A model generated the notes under the pieces. It saw only the letters and a program-made list of their open reading frames with translations, ran no database searches and had not been told where the DNA came from. Positions 18,797-27,966 of a stretch of 64,000 bases of DNA are shown in pieces. The translations under genes and the position numbers were made by a program. The DNA comes from Clostridia bacterium UC5.1-2E3 (GTDB lineage Bacteria; Bacillota; Clostridia; Lachnospirales; Lachnospiraceae): NCBI GenBank assembly GCA_001304875.1, contig BBZO01000005.1:1-64000 (forward strand), in the 5' to 3' direction. Numbering within the stretch: position 1 is the first letter of the stretch; every line of letters starts with the position of its first letter.

Positions 18797-19000
18797 ATGC
18801 AGTCATTGGCAGAGACAAAGGCAGGGGATGTGTGCACGATCAAATGGATGTTCGGCGTGGCGGAGGATATGGCGCGGTTTGATATTTTCGAGGGAAGCCT
18901 CATCCGTGTGCTGAGCCGGATCGGCGACGGGGTGATTATCGCGAAGGATAATATCCGCCTGGCGATCGGCGGGGAGGCGGCGGAGAGGATTAAGGTGTGA
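18797..19000 (+). CDS. Stand-alone FeoA-like SH3 domain protein
   Basis: A 67-residue protein: MQSLAETKAGDVCTIKWMFG, then ARFDIFEGSLIRVLSRIGDGVIIAKDNIRLAIGGEAAERIKV. The alternating beta strands and the IREGS/VLSR plus IAIGxxxAERI pattern are those of the FeoA domain, a small SH3-like fold that works with the ferrous iron transporter FeoB or as part of DtxR-type regulators. No feoB is in the window. RBS AGGAGG lies 7 bases before the start. An iron link is likely but not shown. Confidence 0.7.
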   Translation: MQSLAETKAGDVCTIKWMFGVAEDMARFDIFEGSLIRVLSRIGDGVIIAKDNIRLAIGGEAAERIKV

Positions 19001-19036
19001 GATCAGTGGAAATGTGAAACTATCTGATTTTTATGC

Positions 19037-19080
19037 GGAGAAACCGGGTGTATTTGAATGGTTGGAGGGACGGTTTCTCC
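19037..19080 (+). terminator. Hairpin terminator after FeoA-like gene
   Basis: GGAGAAACCG (19037-19046) pairs perfectly with CGGTTTCTCC (19071-19080). The loop is 24 bases and a moderately T-rich tail follows (GTCAGTGTTGATTTTTAT). Confidence 0.55.
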
Positions 19081-19204
19081 GTCAGTGTTGATTTTTATAT
19101 TCTGTTATTCTGTGATATTCTGTAAAGTCTTAAAAAGTTCTGACGGGGATTCTGTTTGTATTTTCCAATGATTTTAAAAATTTAATAGGGAGAGGAGCGA
19201 TGGC

Positions 19205-20156
19205 ATGGGTGAAAAAATGATGGCCGTTGAGAAAGAAAATCAAGTACCGGATGTTGAGGTGACGCGTTACGATATAACGAATATGGTGTATTTTATTCGC
19301 AATCAACAGGTCATGTTGGACAGCGATCTGGCGATGCTGTATCAAGTGGAGACAAAGAATCTGAATAAAGCGATGAAAAGAAATGGACAAAAGGTTTCCG
19401 AAAGATTTTTGTTTTTCAATTATCAAAAGAGGAGTATGACAACTTGAGGTTCCAAATTGGAACCTCAAGTTTAGAGGATAATAATTATGGCGGAAGACGA
19501 TATCTGCCTTACGTTTACACAGAGCAGGGAATTTCCATGCTTGCAAGTGTACTCCGTAGCGAAGTGGCTATAAATGTGAGTATCGGCATTATGCGGGCGT
19601 TTGTGGAGATGCGGCGTTTTATCGCAAATAATGCCCTGCTTTTTGATCGAATTAGTAATATAGAACTGAAACAGCTGGAATACCAGAAACAGACCGATGA
19701 AAGCTGGAGCAGGTATTTAATTACATATCCGGGCATGAGGAAACCAGTCAGAAGATATTTTTTGAAGGCCAGATATACGATGCCTTCAGTCTGCTTGTCA
19801 GCCTAATACAAAAGGCGGAAAAGGAGATCGTGCTGATCGATGGATATATAGATATAGGGACGTTAAATTTACTCTCAAAAAAAGGAAATGCCGTGGCTGT
19901 GACAGTCTACACGCAAAAGAGGACAAAGCTCACAAAAACTGATATCGAAAATTTCAACGCCCAGTATCCGGCTTTGGAAGTGCGATATACAAAAGCGTTC
20001 CACGACCGTTTTTTAATTCTTGACCGGAGAACGGCTTATCATGTGGGGGCATCTTTAAAGGACGCGGGAAAGAAATGTTTTGGTATTAATCTTATCCGGG
20101 ATGAGGGTATTATCAAAGATATCATCCAAAGGCTGGAATTGGAAACAGAAGCGTAA
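19205..20156 (+). CDS. ORF6N domain protein with C-terminal domain, two frameshifts
   Basis: The N-terminal ORF6N (KilA-N-like DNA-binding) domain reads YDITNMVYFIRNQQVMLDSDLAMLYQVETKNLNKAMKRN, then GGRRYLPYVYTEQGISMLASVLRSEVAI. The C-terminal half (KIFFEGQIYDAFSLL, VLIDGYIDIGTLNLLSKK, FHDRFLILDRRTAYHVGASLKDAGKK) resembles the phospholipase-D-like tail found on many ORF6N proteins. Two single-base losses split it: a T near 19,417 and an A near 19,694. Restoring both gives about 317 residues. Such genes are phage or mobile-element cargo. A 31-bp perfect palindrome lies inside the coding region at 19441-19471. Confidence 0.75.
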
Positions 20157-20230
20157 ACAAACCATATCAAATAATCCGGGAGAATACTCTTCCCCCGGAC
20201 CATCGCTCAAACATTTCTCATAAAATTTTT

Positions 20231-20919
20231 CTACCCATCTATCTTCCGCAGAATCTTCCCCAATTTCTCAATCTGATCCGTATCCTTCACTCCCGGCCGT
20301 ATCTCCATGCCGCTCATGACATCCAGGATATCGGGGTGCATCTCCTTCAAAATACTCCGGACGCTGTCGGGGGTGATTCCGCCGGCCAGGATGAGGGGGA
20401 GCGTGAGGTTTTCCTGTATCTGCCTGAAAAATTCCGGCTCCGCCAGCTTGTGGCCCTTGGGATCGGCCGAAGAAAAATGGCATCCGGTCAGAACCGCGGC
20501 CACCTGGGTTTCATTGAGCAGCCTGGCGCAGCGGGCCGGATCCATGGTGGCGAACTGGATCATGCGCTCGAAGGGATCCGCGGGAATGGCTTGATGACCT
20601 TAATTCCCTCGGGGAGCAGGGTCTTGGCGATGACGGAGGCGTCCACCAGTGTCTCATGCTCCTGCAGCTGGATATAGTCCGGGCGGAGTTTTTTTGCCAG
20701 GGTGAGAATCTTGTCCCGGGAGCCGCCGGTGACGACACAGGTCTTTGTGCCGCCGGTGACATTTGCCATCAGGCGCTCTGTCTGGTCTCTGGTCAGATCC
20801 CAGGCCACGGGCACGGGATATTCAGTGACAAAATCTATAATGTCCACGCCGTGCCGGCAGCAGAAGATGACATCCTGCGCGCGGGTGATGCCGCATATTT
20901 TTAACTGGGTCTTTGCCAC
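20231..20919 (-). CDS. Phosphoribosylanthranilate isomerase-like paralogue, one frameshift
   Basis: A TIM-barrel relative of TrpF: KICGITRAQDV with the catalytic-type Cys, TCVVTGGSRDKILTLAKKL, YIQLQEHE, LILAGGITPDSV and DVMSGMEIRPGVKD (phosphate-binding end). The segment where TrpF carries its general acid (LLD...GGTG...FDW) reads AVLTGCHFSSADPKGHKL, so the Asp appears absent. I prefer the GTG at 20919, which lies 11 bases after GAGAGGA, to the GTG at 20928. The frame breaks near 20,590. It is the last gene of the trp run. A second TrpF is encoded at 22,978, so this one probably has another or a lost activity. Confidence 0.65.
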
Positions 20920-20993
20920 TTGATTCACTTCCTCTCATTAAAAAGAACTTCTTTGAGAGTACCATAATTTGATCAAAAGCTCAACCTCAAAAA

Positions 20994-21762
20994 TTATCTC
21001 AAGGCGTCTTTCATGGACTTCACATATTCTCCCACATAGCGGGGCGCGTCCTTGCCATGGGCCTCCAGGAGCTTTATGATGGCGGAGCCCACGATGGCCC
21101 CGTCGGAGATTCCGGCCATTTTCCGGGCCTGCTCCGGCGTGGAGATGCCGAAGCCGATGGCGCAGGGAATGTCCGTGTTCTGGCGCACCACCTCCACGAT
21201 GGAGGTTAAGTCGGTCCTGATCTCGCTTCTCGTGCCCGTCACGCCCAGGCTGGAGACGAGATAGAGAAAGCCCTCGGCCTCTCTCGCGATCATGGCAATG
21301 CGGCCCGCGGAGGTGGGAGCACGAGGGAAATGAGATCCACGCCGTATTTTTGGCAGAAGGGAAGAAATTCCTCCTTCTCCTCGAAGGGCAGGTCGGGCAG
21401 AATCAGCCGTTGATGCCGATTTCCCGGCAGGTGGAAATGAAGGTTTCTGCGCCGTAGGAGAATACTACGTTTGCGTAGGTCATAAACACCATGGGAATAC
21501 TCACGTCCGTCCGAAGCTCCCTCACCAGATCAAAAATTTTGTCTGTGGTGACGCCTCCATTTAAGGCGCGCAGGTTGGCAGCCTGGATCACCGGGCCCTC
21601 GGCGGTGGGGTCGGAAAATGGGATTCCAAGCTCGATTAAGTCCGCGCCGTTTCTGGCGGCCTCGCGGACCGCGGCGGCGGTGGTCTCAAGATCCGGGTCG
21701 CCGCAGGTGATGAAGGCGATAAATGCCTTTCCATTCTCAAAGGCGTTCTTAATTCTACTCAT
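20994..21762 (-). CDS. trpA: Tryptophan synthase alpha chain (TrpA), two frameshifts
   Basis: Cleaves indole-3-glycerol phosphate to indole for TrpB. The catalytic Glu and Asp are in [26 protein letters not shown]. Breaks occur near 21,405 (then [22 protein letters not shown]) and near 21,320 (restoring [29 protein letters not shown]); each needs one base added. The C-terminal phosphate site ([25 protein letters not shown]) is present. About 256 residues when corrected. It overlaps trpB by 8 bases, the usual translational coupling of the synthase subunits. Confidence 0.9.
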
Positions 21763-22942
21763 GGATATCCTCCCCTCTGTAGCGGGCGATGGCGGCGCAG
21801 TCCTTGTCGCCGCGGCCGGAAATGGTGATGACGATGATTTTATCCCGATCCATCTGCGGGGCCAGCTTCATGGCGTGGGCTACGGCGTGGGCCGACTCGA
21901 TGGCGGGGATGATGCCCTCGGTCTTTGCCAGATACTCGAAGGCACAGACCGCCTCCTCGTCGGTGACGGGGACGTACTGGGCGCGGCCGATGTCGTGCAG
22001 GTGCGCGTGCTCCGGCCCGATGCCCGGGTAGTCCAGTCCGGCGGAGATGGAGTAAACCGGGGCGATCTGGCCGTAGTTGTCCTGGCAGAAATAGGACTTC
22101 ATGCCGTGGAAAATCCCCAGCCGGCCAGTGCCGATGGTGGCGGCTGTCTCGAAGGTATCGATGCCGCGGCCGGCGGCCTCGCAGCCGATGAGGCTACGTC
22201 TTTGTCATCAATGAAATGGTAGAAGGTTCCGATGGCGTTGGAGCCGCCGCCGACACAGGCGATGACCGCGTCGGGCAGGCGTCCCTCCTTCTCAAGGATC
22301 TGCTCCTTGATTTCTCTGGAAATGACGGCCTGGAAATCGCGGACGATGGTGGGGAAGGGATGGGGGCCCATGACGGAGCCCAGGCAGTAGTGGGTGTCGT
22401 CGATGCGGCTGGTCCACTCGCGCATGGCCTCGGAGACCGCGTCCTTTAAGGTGGCGGTGCCGGTTTTACGGGAATGACCTCGGCGCCCAGAAGGCGCATC
22501 CGGTAGACGTTTAACGCCTGGCGGATGGTGTCCTCCTCGCCCATGAAGACCACGCACTCCATGCCCATGAGAGCGGCGGCCGTGGCCGTGGCGACGCCGT
22601 GCTGGCCGGCTCCCGTCTCGGCGATCAGACGGGTCTTCCCCATCTTCTTGGCGAGAAGCGCCTGGCCAAGCACGTTGTTAATCTTGTGGCGCCGGTGTGG
22701 TTTAAATCCTCGCGCTTTAAGTATATTTTCGCGCCGCCTAAATCTCTGGTCATTTTTTTCGCGTAGTAGAGGCGGGAGGGGCGGCCGGCGTACTCGTTTA
22801 AAAGCTCAGAGAGCTCCCGGTTGAAGTCCGGGTCGTTTTTATAGTGGTCGTAGGCGGCTTCCAGCTCGATCACTGCGTTCATCAGCGTCTCGGGGATGTA
22901 CTGTCCGCCGTGGATGCCGAATCTTCCTTTGGGGTTTGTCAT
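21755..22942 (-). CDS. trpB: Tryptophan synthase beta chain (TrpB), three frameshifts
   Basis: The PLP enzyme that joins indole and serine. It reads [21 protein letters not shown], then [15 protein letters not shown] (PLP lysine), [34 protein letters not shown] (phosphate loop) and [14 protein letters not shown]. One base is missing near each of 22,694 (HTGAHKIN), 22,468 ([12 protein letters not shown]) and 22,195 ([10 protein letters not shown]). With these restored the protein is about 396 residues, normal for TrpB1. All catalytic parts are present, so the gene is read here as functional and mis-assembled. Confidence 0.92.
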
Positions 22943-22977
22943 GGGTTTATGCTTCCTTTCTGTCTATGTGATCTGTG

Positions 22978-23642
22978 TTATTTCATGGCCGTGGCGCTCC
23001 GCACCGCGCGCACAAACTGTTCCATTTTTATTTTGTCCTTCCATCCGTCCGTCTCGATGCCGGAGCTTACGTCCACGGCGTAGGGAGCTGTGGAGGCCAG
23101 AGCGCAGGGGGCCGCGGCGGTCAGAGCGTAAGGGAGCGCGGCGGACAGGGCGTCCCGCACATTCTCTGCGGTCAGCCCGCCAGCGAGAAAATAGGGCCGG
23201 GTAATGCGGGAAGGATGCTCCAGTCGAAGCTCACTCCGGAACCGCCGGCGGCGGAATCTAACAAGATGAGATCGGCGGGGCTCTTCTGGGCGCGCTCCAA
23301 ATCTGATTCATTGCGGATACATACGGCCTGGATGATGGGAGCGGATGTCAGTGTTCTTAAATAACTGATGTAGTCCCCGTCCTCGTGCCCGTGAAGCTGG
23401 ATCATATCGATGATGTGTTCGCGGACAAGTGCGACCACACACTCCGGCTCCTCGTCGGTGAACACGCCCACGGTCTGGATTGCTGGGTTAAGCTGTTTTC
23501 TCAGCGCGGCGGCAGTTTCGGGGGAAATGTACCGACGGCTTCTTCGTGCAAACACGAAGCCGACGTAGTCGGGCATCAGAGCGTTGGCGGTCTCGATGTC
23601 CTGGGGGCGGGAGAGGCCGCAGAGTTTGATTTTCATTTTCAT
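22978..23642 (-). CDS. trpF: Phosphoribosylanthranilate isomerase (TrpF), one frameshift, internal 24-bp repeats
   Basis: Converts phosphoribosylanthranilate to CdRP. It shows IKLCGLSRPQDIETAN (catalytic Cys), IIDMIQLHGHED, LILLDSAAGGSGVSFDW (catalytic Asp) and AVDVSSGIETDGWKD (phosphate binding). One C is missing near 23,205; restoring it gives RPYFLAGGLTAENVRDAL. Between NVRDAL and the DVSSG motif there is an extra alanine-rich stretch coded by three imperfect 24-bp tandem repeats (23078-23149). Starts 3 bases after trpC ends. Confidence 0.9.
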
Positions 23643-23645
23643 TCG

Positions 23646-24428
23646 TCAGCGCCTCCCCCGCAGTTCTTCCAGTTTCGCCTTTTTATCCCCGGCGCGCATC
23701 AGCGTCTCTCCCACCAGAACCGCGTCGGTCCCGATTTCCCGCAGCCGTTTCACGTCCCCGGCACTCTGGATGCCGCTCTCGGAGACGAAAAGCACGTGCT
23801 CCGGTATGATTTCCCGGAGACGGAGGCTGTTCTCGGTGTCCACGGAGAAATCTCTCAGATTCCGGTTGTTCACGCCGATGATCCGCGCGCCGGCGCGGAC
23901 GGCCATTTTTGTCTCGGCCTCGTCGTGGGCCTCCACCAGGGCGGAGAGGCCCAGCTCGTCGCAGAGGCCGATGTACTGTCGGATCTGCTCCTCAGTTAAA
24001 ATCGAGCAGATGAGAAGAACGGCGGAGGCGCCGAGAACCTTCGCCTCGTAAATCATGTACTCGTCCACGGTGAAATCCTTGCGCAGGCAGGGGATGTTCA
24101 CCTGGGAGGCGATTTCTTTCAAATATTCATCGCTCCCCAGAAACCATTTCGGCTCCGTCAGAACGGAGATGCAGTCGGCTCCCGCCGCCTCGTACTCCCG
24201 GGCGATCGCAAGGTACGGAAAGTCCGGGGCGATTAGGCCTTTGGACGGGGATGCCTTTTTACACTCGCAGATGAAGGAGAGATCCGGCGTGCGAAGGGCG
24301 CACTCGAAGGAGAAATCGCCGTTCGGGAGAGCGAAGGCCCGTGCCCGCATTTCCTCTGCGGGAATGATTTTTTTCGCTTCGGCCGTCCGCTCCATGGCGT
24401 GGGCGGCCAGCTGGTCTAAGATGTTCAT
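23646..24428 (-). CDS. trpC: Indole-3-glycerol phosphate synthase (TrpC)
   Basis: A 260-residue TIM-barrel enzyme that closes the indole ring. The phosphate and catalytic Lys motifs are clear: FICECKKASPSKGLIA, LTEPKWFLGSDEYL, IPCLRKDFTVDEYMIYEAKVLGASAVLLI, GVNNRNLRDFSVD and VSESGIQSAGDV. It starts MNILDQLAAHAMERTAEAKK at 24428. It is the only short trp gene here without any frame break. It lies between trpD and trpF in the operon. Confidence 0.95.
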   Translation of the reverse strand: MNILDQLAAHAMERTAEAKKIIPAEEMRARAFALPNGDFSFECALRTPDLSFICECKKASPSKGLIAPDFPYLAIAREYEAAGADCISVLTEPKWFLGSDEYLKEIASQVNIPCLRKDFTVDEYMIYEAKVLGASAVLLICSILTEEQIRQYIGLCDELGLSALVEAHDEAETKMAVRAGARIIGVNNRNLRDFSVDTENSLRLREIIPEHVLFVSESGIQSAGDVKRLREIGTDAVLVGETLMRAGDKKAKLEELRGRR

Positions 24429-24471
24429 AAACAGTCTCCTTGTGCTGGAAAATTCAAAATGATATCTGCGT

Positions 24472-25497
24472 TTACTGTGCGTACTCGTTGCTCAGTAGAA
24501 TTAATTGTTCCAGTGTCTCCATGGCCTTCCCGGAGTCGATAAGTCCGGCGGCCAGTTCTATGCCCTCCGCCATGGTTTGGGCCTTGCCGCCGATGTAGAG
24601 GGAGGCTCCGGCGTTCATTAACACCGCGTCGCGTTTCGGGCTCTTTTCGCCCCGCAGGATGGCGCGGGTGATCTCTGCGTTTTCCTGCGGCGTGCCGCCG
24701 GTCAGCTCCGCTTTCGTGCAGCGGGTGAAGCCGAAGTCCTCGGGGGTGATGACGTAGGATTTGAACCAGCCGTCCTTGAACTCGCAGACGGTGGTCGGCG
24801 CGCTCATGGAGATTTCATCCAGCTTTTCCTGCCCGTACACCACCATGCCGCGTTTCACGCCCAGGCTGATCAGCACCTGCGCCAGCGGCTCCACCAGGTA
24901 CTCGTCGTAGACGCCGAGGAGCTGCCGGGAGGGACTTCCGGGATTGGTCAGCGGCCCCAGGATATTGAAAACGGTTCTGAAGCCCAGCTCTTTCCGGATG
25001 GCCCCCACGTACTTCATGGAGGTGTGGTATTTCTGGGCGAAGAAGAAGCACAGACCGACTTTTTCGAGGAGTTTTACGCAGGTCTCCGGGCTCTGCTCAA
25101 TGTTGACGCCCAGGGCCTCCAGGCAGTCGGCGGTTCCGCATTGGGAGGAGGCGGCCCGGTTTCCGTGCTTTGCCACCTTCATGCCTCCGGCGGCGGCCAC
25201 CAGGGCGGAGGTGGTGGAAATGTTGAAGCTGTGGGCGTTGTCTCCGCCGGTGCCCACGATCTCAAAGAGATCCATGTCGGTTTTTACCTTCGTTGCGTGA
25301 TCCCGCATGGCCGCAGCGCAGCCGGCGATCTCCACGATGGTCTCCGCCTTCGTGCTCTTGGTGGAGAGGGCGGCTAAGAACGCCGCGTTCTGGGTGGGGC
25401 TGGTCTCGCCGCTCATGATCTCGTTCATCACGGCGTAGGCCTCGTCGTAGGTTAAGTCCTGTTTGCTCACAATTTTCACGATTGCTTCTTTAATCAT
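24472..25497 (-). CDS. trpD: Anthranilate phosphoribosyltransferase (TrpD)
   Basis: Transfers phosphoribose from PRPP to anthranilate. Family motifs are [28 protein letters not shown] (PRPP loop), [21 protein letters not shown] and [30 protein letters not shown]. The start at 25497 ([28 protein letters not shown]) overlaps the trpG stop; the longer upstream ORF start at 25551 is not used. 341 residues, intact and normal length. Confidence 0.95.
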   Translation of the reverse strand: MIKEAIVKIVSKQDLTYDEAYAVMNEIMSGETSPTQNAAFLAALSTKSTKAETIVEIAGCAAAMRDHATKVKTDMDLFEIVGTGGDNAHSFNISTTSALVAAAGGMKVAKHGNRAASSQCGTADCLEALGVNIEQSPETCVKLLEKVGLCFFFAQKYHTSMKYVGAIRKELGFRTVFNILGPLTNPGSPSRQLLGVYDEYLVEPLAQVLISLGVKRGMVVYGQEKLDEISMSAPTTVCEFKDGWFKSYVITPEDFGFTRCTKAELTGGTPQENAEITRAILRGEKSPKRDAVLMNAGASLYIGGKAQTMAEGIELAAGLIDSGKAMETLEQLILLSNEYAQ

Positions 25498-26096
25498 TTC
25501 TGTCTGCCTCCTGTTCTGTCTGTTTACAAGTATATGCGATGAAATTTTCAAGCATTTTCCGCCCGTCCGGCGTCATGATGGATTCCGGATGGAACTGCAT
25601 CCCGAAAATGGGGAAGTCCCGGTGCTGGACCGCCATAATCTCACCGTCGGCGGTCTGGGCGGTGATTCTAAGCTCTGCGGGGAAATTTACCGGATCCGCC
25701 TCCAGGGAGTGGTACCTGGGCGACGGGGGCTGTTTCCGGGCAGTCTCTAAAGAGCGGGCACTGCCGGTCGAAGATGGCGATGGACTGTTTCCCGTGCATC
25801 AGCTGCCGAGAATAGGTAATGTCCGCGCCGTAGGCCAGGCAGATGGCCTGGTGTCCCAGGCAGACGTCCAGGATCGGAATCTCGCGCCCCAGCGTCCGCG
25901 CCGCCTCGACGATGATGCCGGCGTCCTCGGGGCGTCCGGGGCCGGGGGAGAGAATGATGCGGTCGGGGTTCATTTTGCGGATCTCCTCCACGGTCATGGC
26001 GTCGTTTCTTATGACCCGGATGTCCGGCTCGATCTCGCCGAGCATCTGGTAAAGGTTGTATGCAAAGCTGTCGTAGTTGTCAATGAGCAGAATCAT
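25490..26096 (-). CDS. trpG: Anthranilate synthase glutaminase subunit (TrpG), frameshifted
   Basis: A class I glutamine amidotransferase supplying ammonia to TrpE. It reads [31 protein letters not shown], the nucleophile in [16 protein letters not shown], and in a second frame [14 protein letters not shown] and [21 protein letters not shown] with the catalytic His-Glu. The break is near 25,720 at GCCCAGG. Unlike the other breaks in this window it is restored by removing one base (or adding two). Its ATG overlaps the trpE stop by 4 bases and its stop overlaps trpD. Confidence 0.9.
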
Positions 26097-27557
26097 AAGT
26101 CAGCCTCCTTTGCCAGTTCCAGCGCGTTCACGACGGCCCGCGCCTTGTTTAAGCACTCCTCAAATTCCTTCTCGGGGACCGAGTCGGCCACAATGCCTGC
26201 GCCGCTGCGGACAAATACGAGGCCGTTTTTCCTGTAGGCGATGCGGATGGCGATGCAGGTGTCCATGTTGCCGGTGAAATCGATGTATCCGATGGCGCCG
26301 CCGTAAATGCCCCGCTTGTTGTTTTCCAGCTGGCCGATGAGCTGGCAGGCCCGGATTTTCGGAGCACCGGAGAGCGTTCCCGCCGGGAGCACGGCCTCGA
26401 TGGCGTCCAGCGCGTCAAATCCGTCCCGTATCTCGCCCCGCACCGTGGAGCCGATATGCATGACGTGGGAGTAGCGCTCGATGGAGTGAAATTTCTCCAC
26501 CTTTACGGAGCCGAACCGGCTGATTTTTCCCAGGTCGTTCCGCCCTAAGTCCACCAGCATGTTGTGCTCGGCCAGTTCTTTCTCATCGGCCAGAAGCTCG
26601 GTCTCCAGCGCTTTGTCCTCGGCCTCCGTCTTTCCGCGGGGACGGGTGCCTGCCAGCGGGAAGGTGTGGAGCACGCCGTTTTCCAGCTTCACCAGGGTTT
26701 CCGGCGACGCCCCGGCCACCTCCACGTCGGTGCCGGAGAAGTAGAACATGTAGGGCGACGGGTTGGTGGTTCGGAGCACCCGGTAGGTGTTGAGAAGGCT
26801 TCCCTCAAAGGGGGCGGAGAGGCGGTTGGAGAGGACGATCTGGAAAATGTCTCCCTCGCGGATATACTGTTTTGCTTTTCCACCATCCCGCAGTAGGCGT
26901 CCCGGTCGAAAAGCGGAGTCACCTCGCCGGCCAGATGGCCGCCGGCTCCTGCTTCTTCTCCCCGTCCCGGAGGAGGGAGGCCATCTGCTTAAGCTCCATT
27001 ACCGCCCGGTTGTAGCCAGCCTCCGCTTCGTCCAGACGCATGTTGGCGATGAGGATGATTTTCTGGCGGAAGTTGTCGAAGGCGATGACCTTGTCGAACA
27101 GCATCAGGTCCACGTCCCTGAATGCCTCGGTGTCCTGCGCCCCGGTACGCACGGCGGGCTCGCTGTAGCCTAAGTAGTCGTAGGAAAAGTATCCCACCAG
27201 CCCGCCGGTGAAGGACGGAAGGTAGTCGAAGCGGGGGCTTTTGTAGTCGGCCAGGATCTGCCGCAGGCAGGCGGAGGGATTGTCGGTCTTAAAGGTCAAG
27301 TTTCCGGCTTTCATCTCCCCGTCGGTGCAGGTGATCTCCATTTTCGGGTCAAAGCCTAAAAATGTGTACCGGCCCCAGGTCTCCCTTGCAGCCACGGATT
27401 CCAGAAGATAGCAGTGGTCGGAGACGTTTTTAAGGATTTTGAGCGCCTCGATGGGGGTCGTGATGTCCGAGAGGATTTCACAGCTTACAGGGAGAACTTT
27501 ATAGGTTCCTTCTGCGGCGATGCGTCTGACGGTTTCGATGTCGGGTCTGAAGTTCAT
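26093..27557 (-). CDS. trpE: Anthranilate synthase component I (TrpE), two frameshifts
   Basis: The chorismate-using subunit and first trp enzyme. The N-terminal domain includes ESVAARETWGRYTFLGFDP, near the LLES-type Trp feedback site. The catalytic part has RDAYCGMVEKAKQYIREGDIFQIVLSNR, GASPETLVKLENG, GTRPRGKTEAED, GTLSGAPKIRACQLIG and GGAIGYIDFTGNMDTCIAIR. One base is missing near 26,935 and one near 26,880. I place the start at 27557 (AAGGAGG upstream), not the earlier in-frame codon. About 488 residues. It is the first gene after the T-box. Confidence 0.92.
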
Positions 27558-27618
27558 GTCGCGTGCCTCCTTGTTGGGTGGTGCAGGTCTTATTTCTGCC
27601 GGGCAACGCTTTCGCAAT

Positions 27619-27905
27619 AAAAAACGCCCTCGACAGAAATGTAGTTTCTGTCAAGGACGAATAATAAACGTTAAAAGATTATCCGCGGTGCCACCTTGAT
27701 TCACGGACGGAACGTCCTCGCGCTTAGCAGGATACCAACATATCCCCGGCAACTGACGTATGCCTACACGTCGCAGAATACTCGGAATACAATTCCTTTG
27801 ACTGCGCCCTCCGCGGTCCATTTGACGACTTGTTTTCTGCCCGATTCTCAGCACCGCGGGCTCTCTGTATGAGCATTATCGCCGTTATCTCCGCTTCAAC
27901 GGTTT
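27619..27905 (-). promoter_or_regulatory. Tryptophan T-box riboswitch with UGG specifier
   Basis: The leader of trpE carries the conserved T-box AAGGTGGCACCGCGG (complement at 27683-27697) and a Stem I region with the GCTGAGA segment. The specifier loop reads AAUGGACC, with UGG (Trp) at 27818-27820. A strong terminator hairpin (27625-27659, TTGACAGAAA against TTTCTGTCGA) precedes a U-run. Uncharged tRNA-Trp pairing with the specifier and T-box would form the antiterminator and switch on the operon. Confidence 0.9.
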
Positions 27906-27966
27906 AAGGTGATTAAGTTTGAATTTAAAATACCACCAAATTATTTCACTGTCAAGAAAAAAATTT

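Noticed and set aside
20994-27557. Calling the trp genes pseudogenes
   Set aside because: All breaks but one need a single added base, and the surrounding residues are fully conserved, so sequencing error is the simpler explanation.
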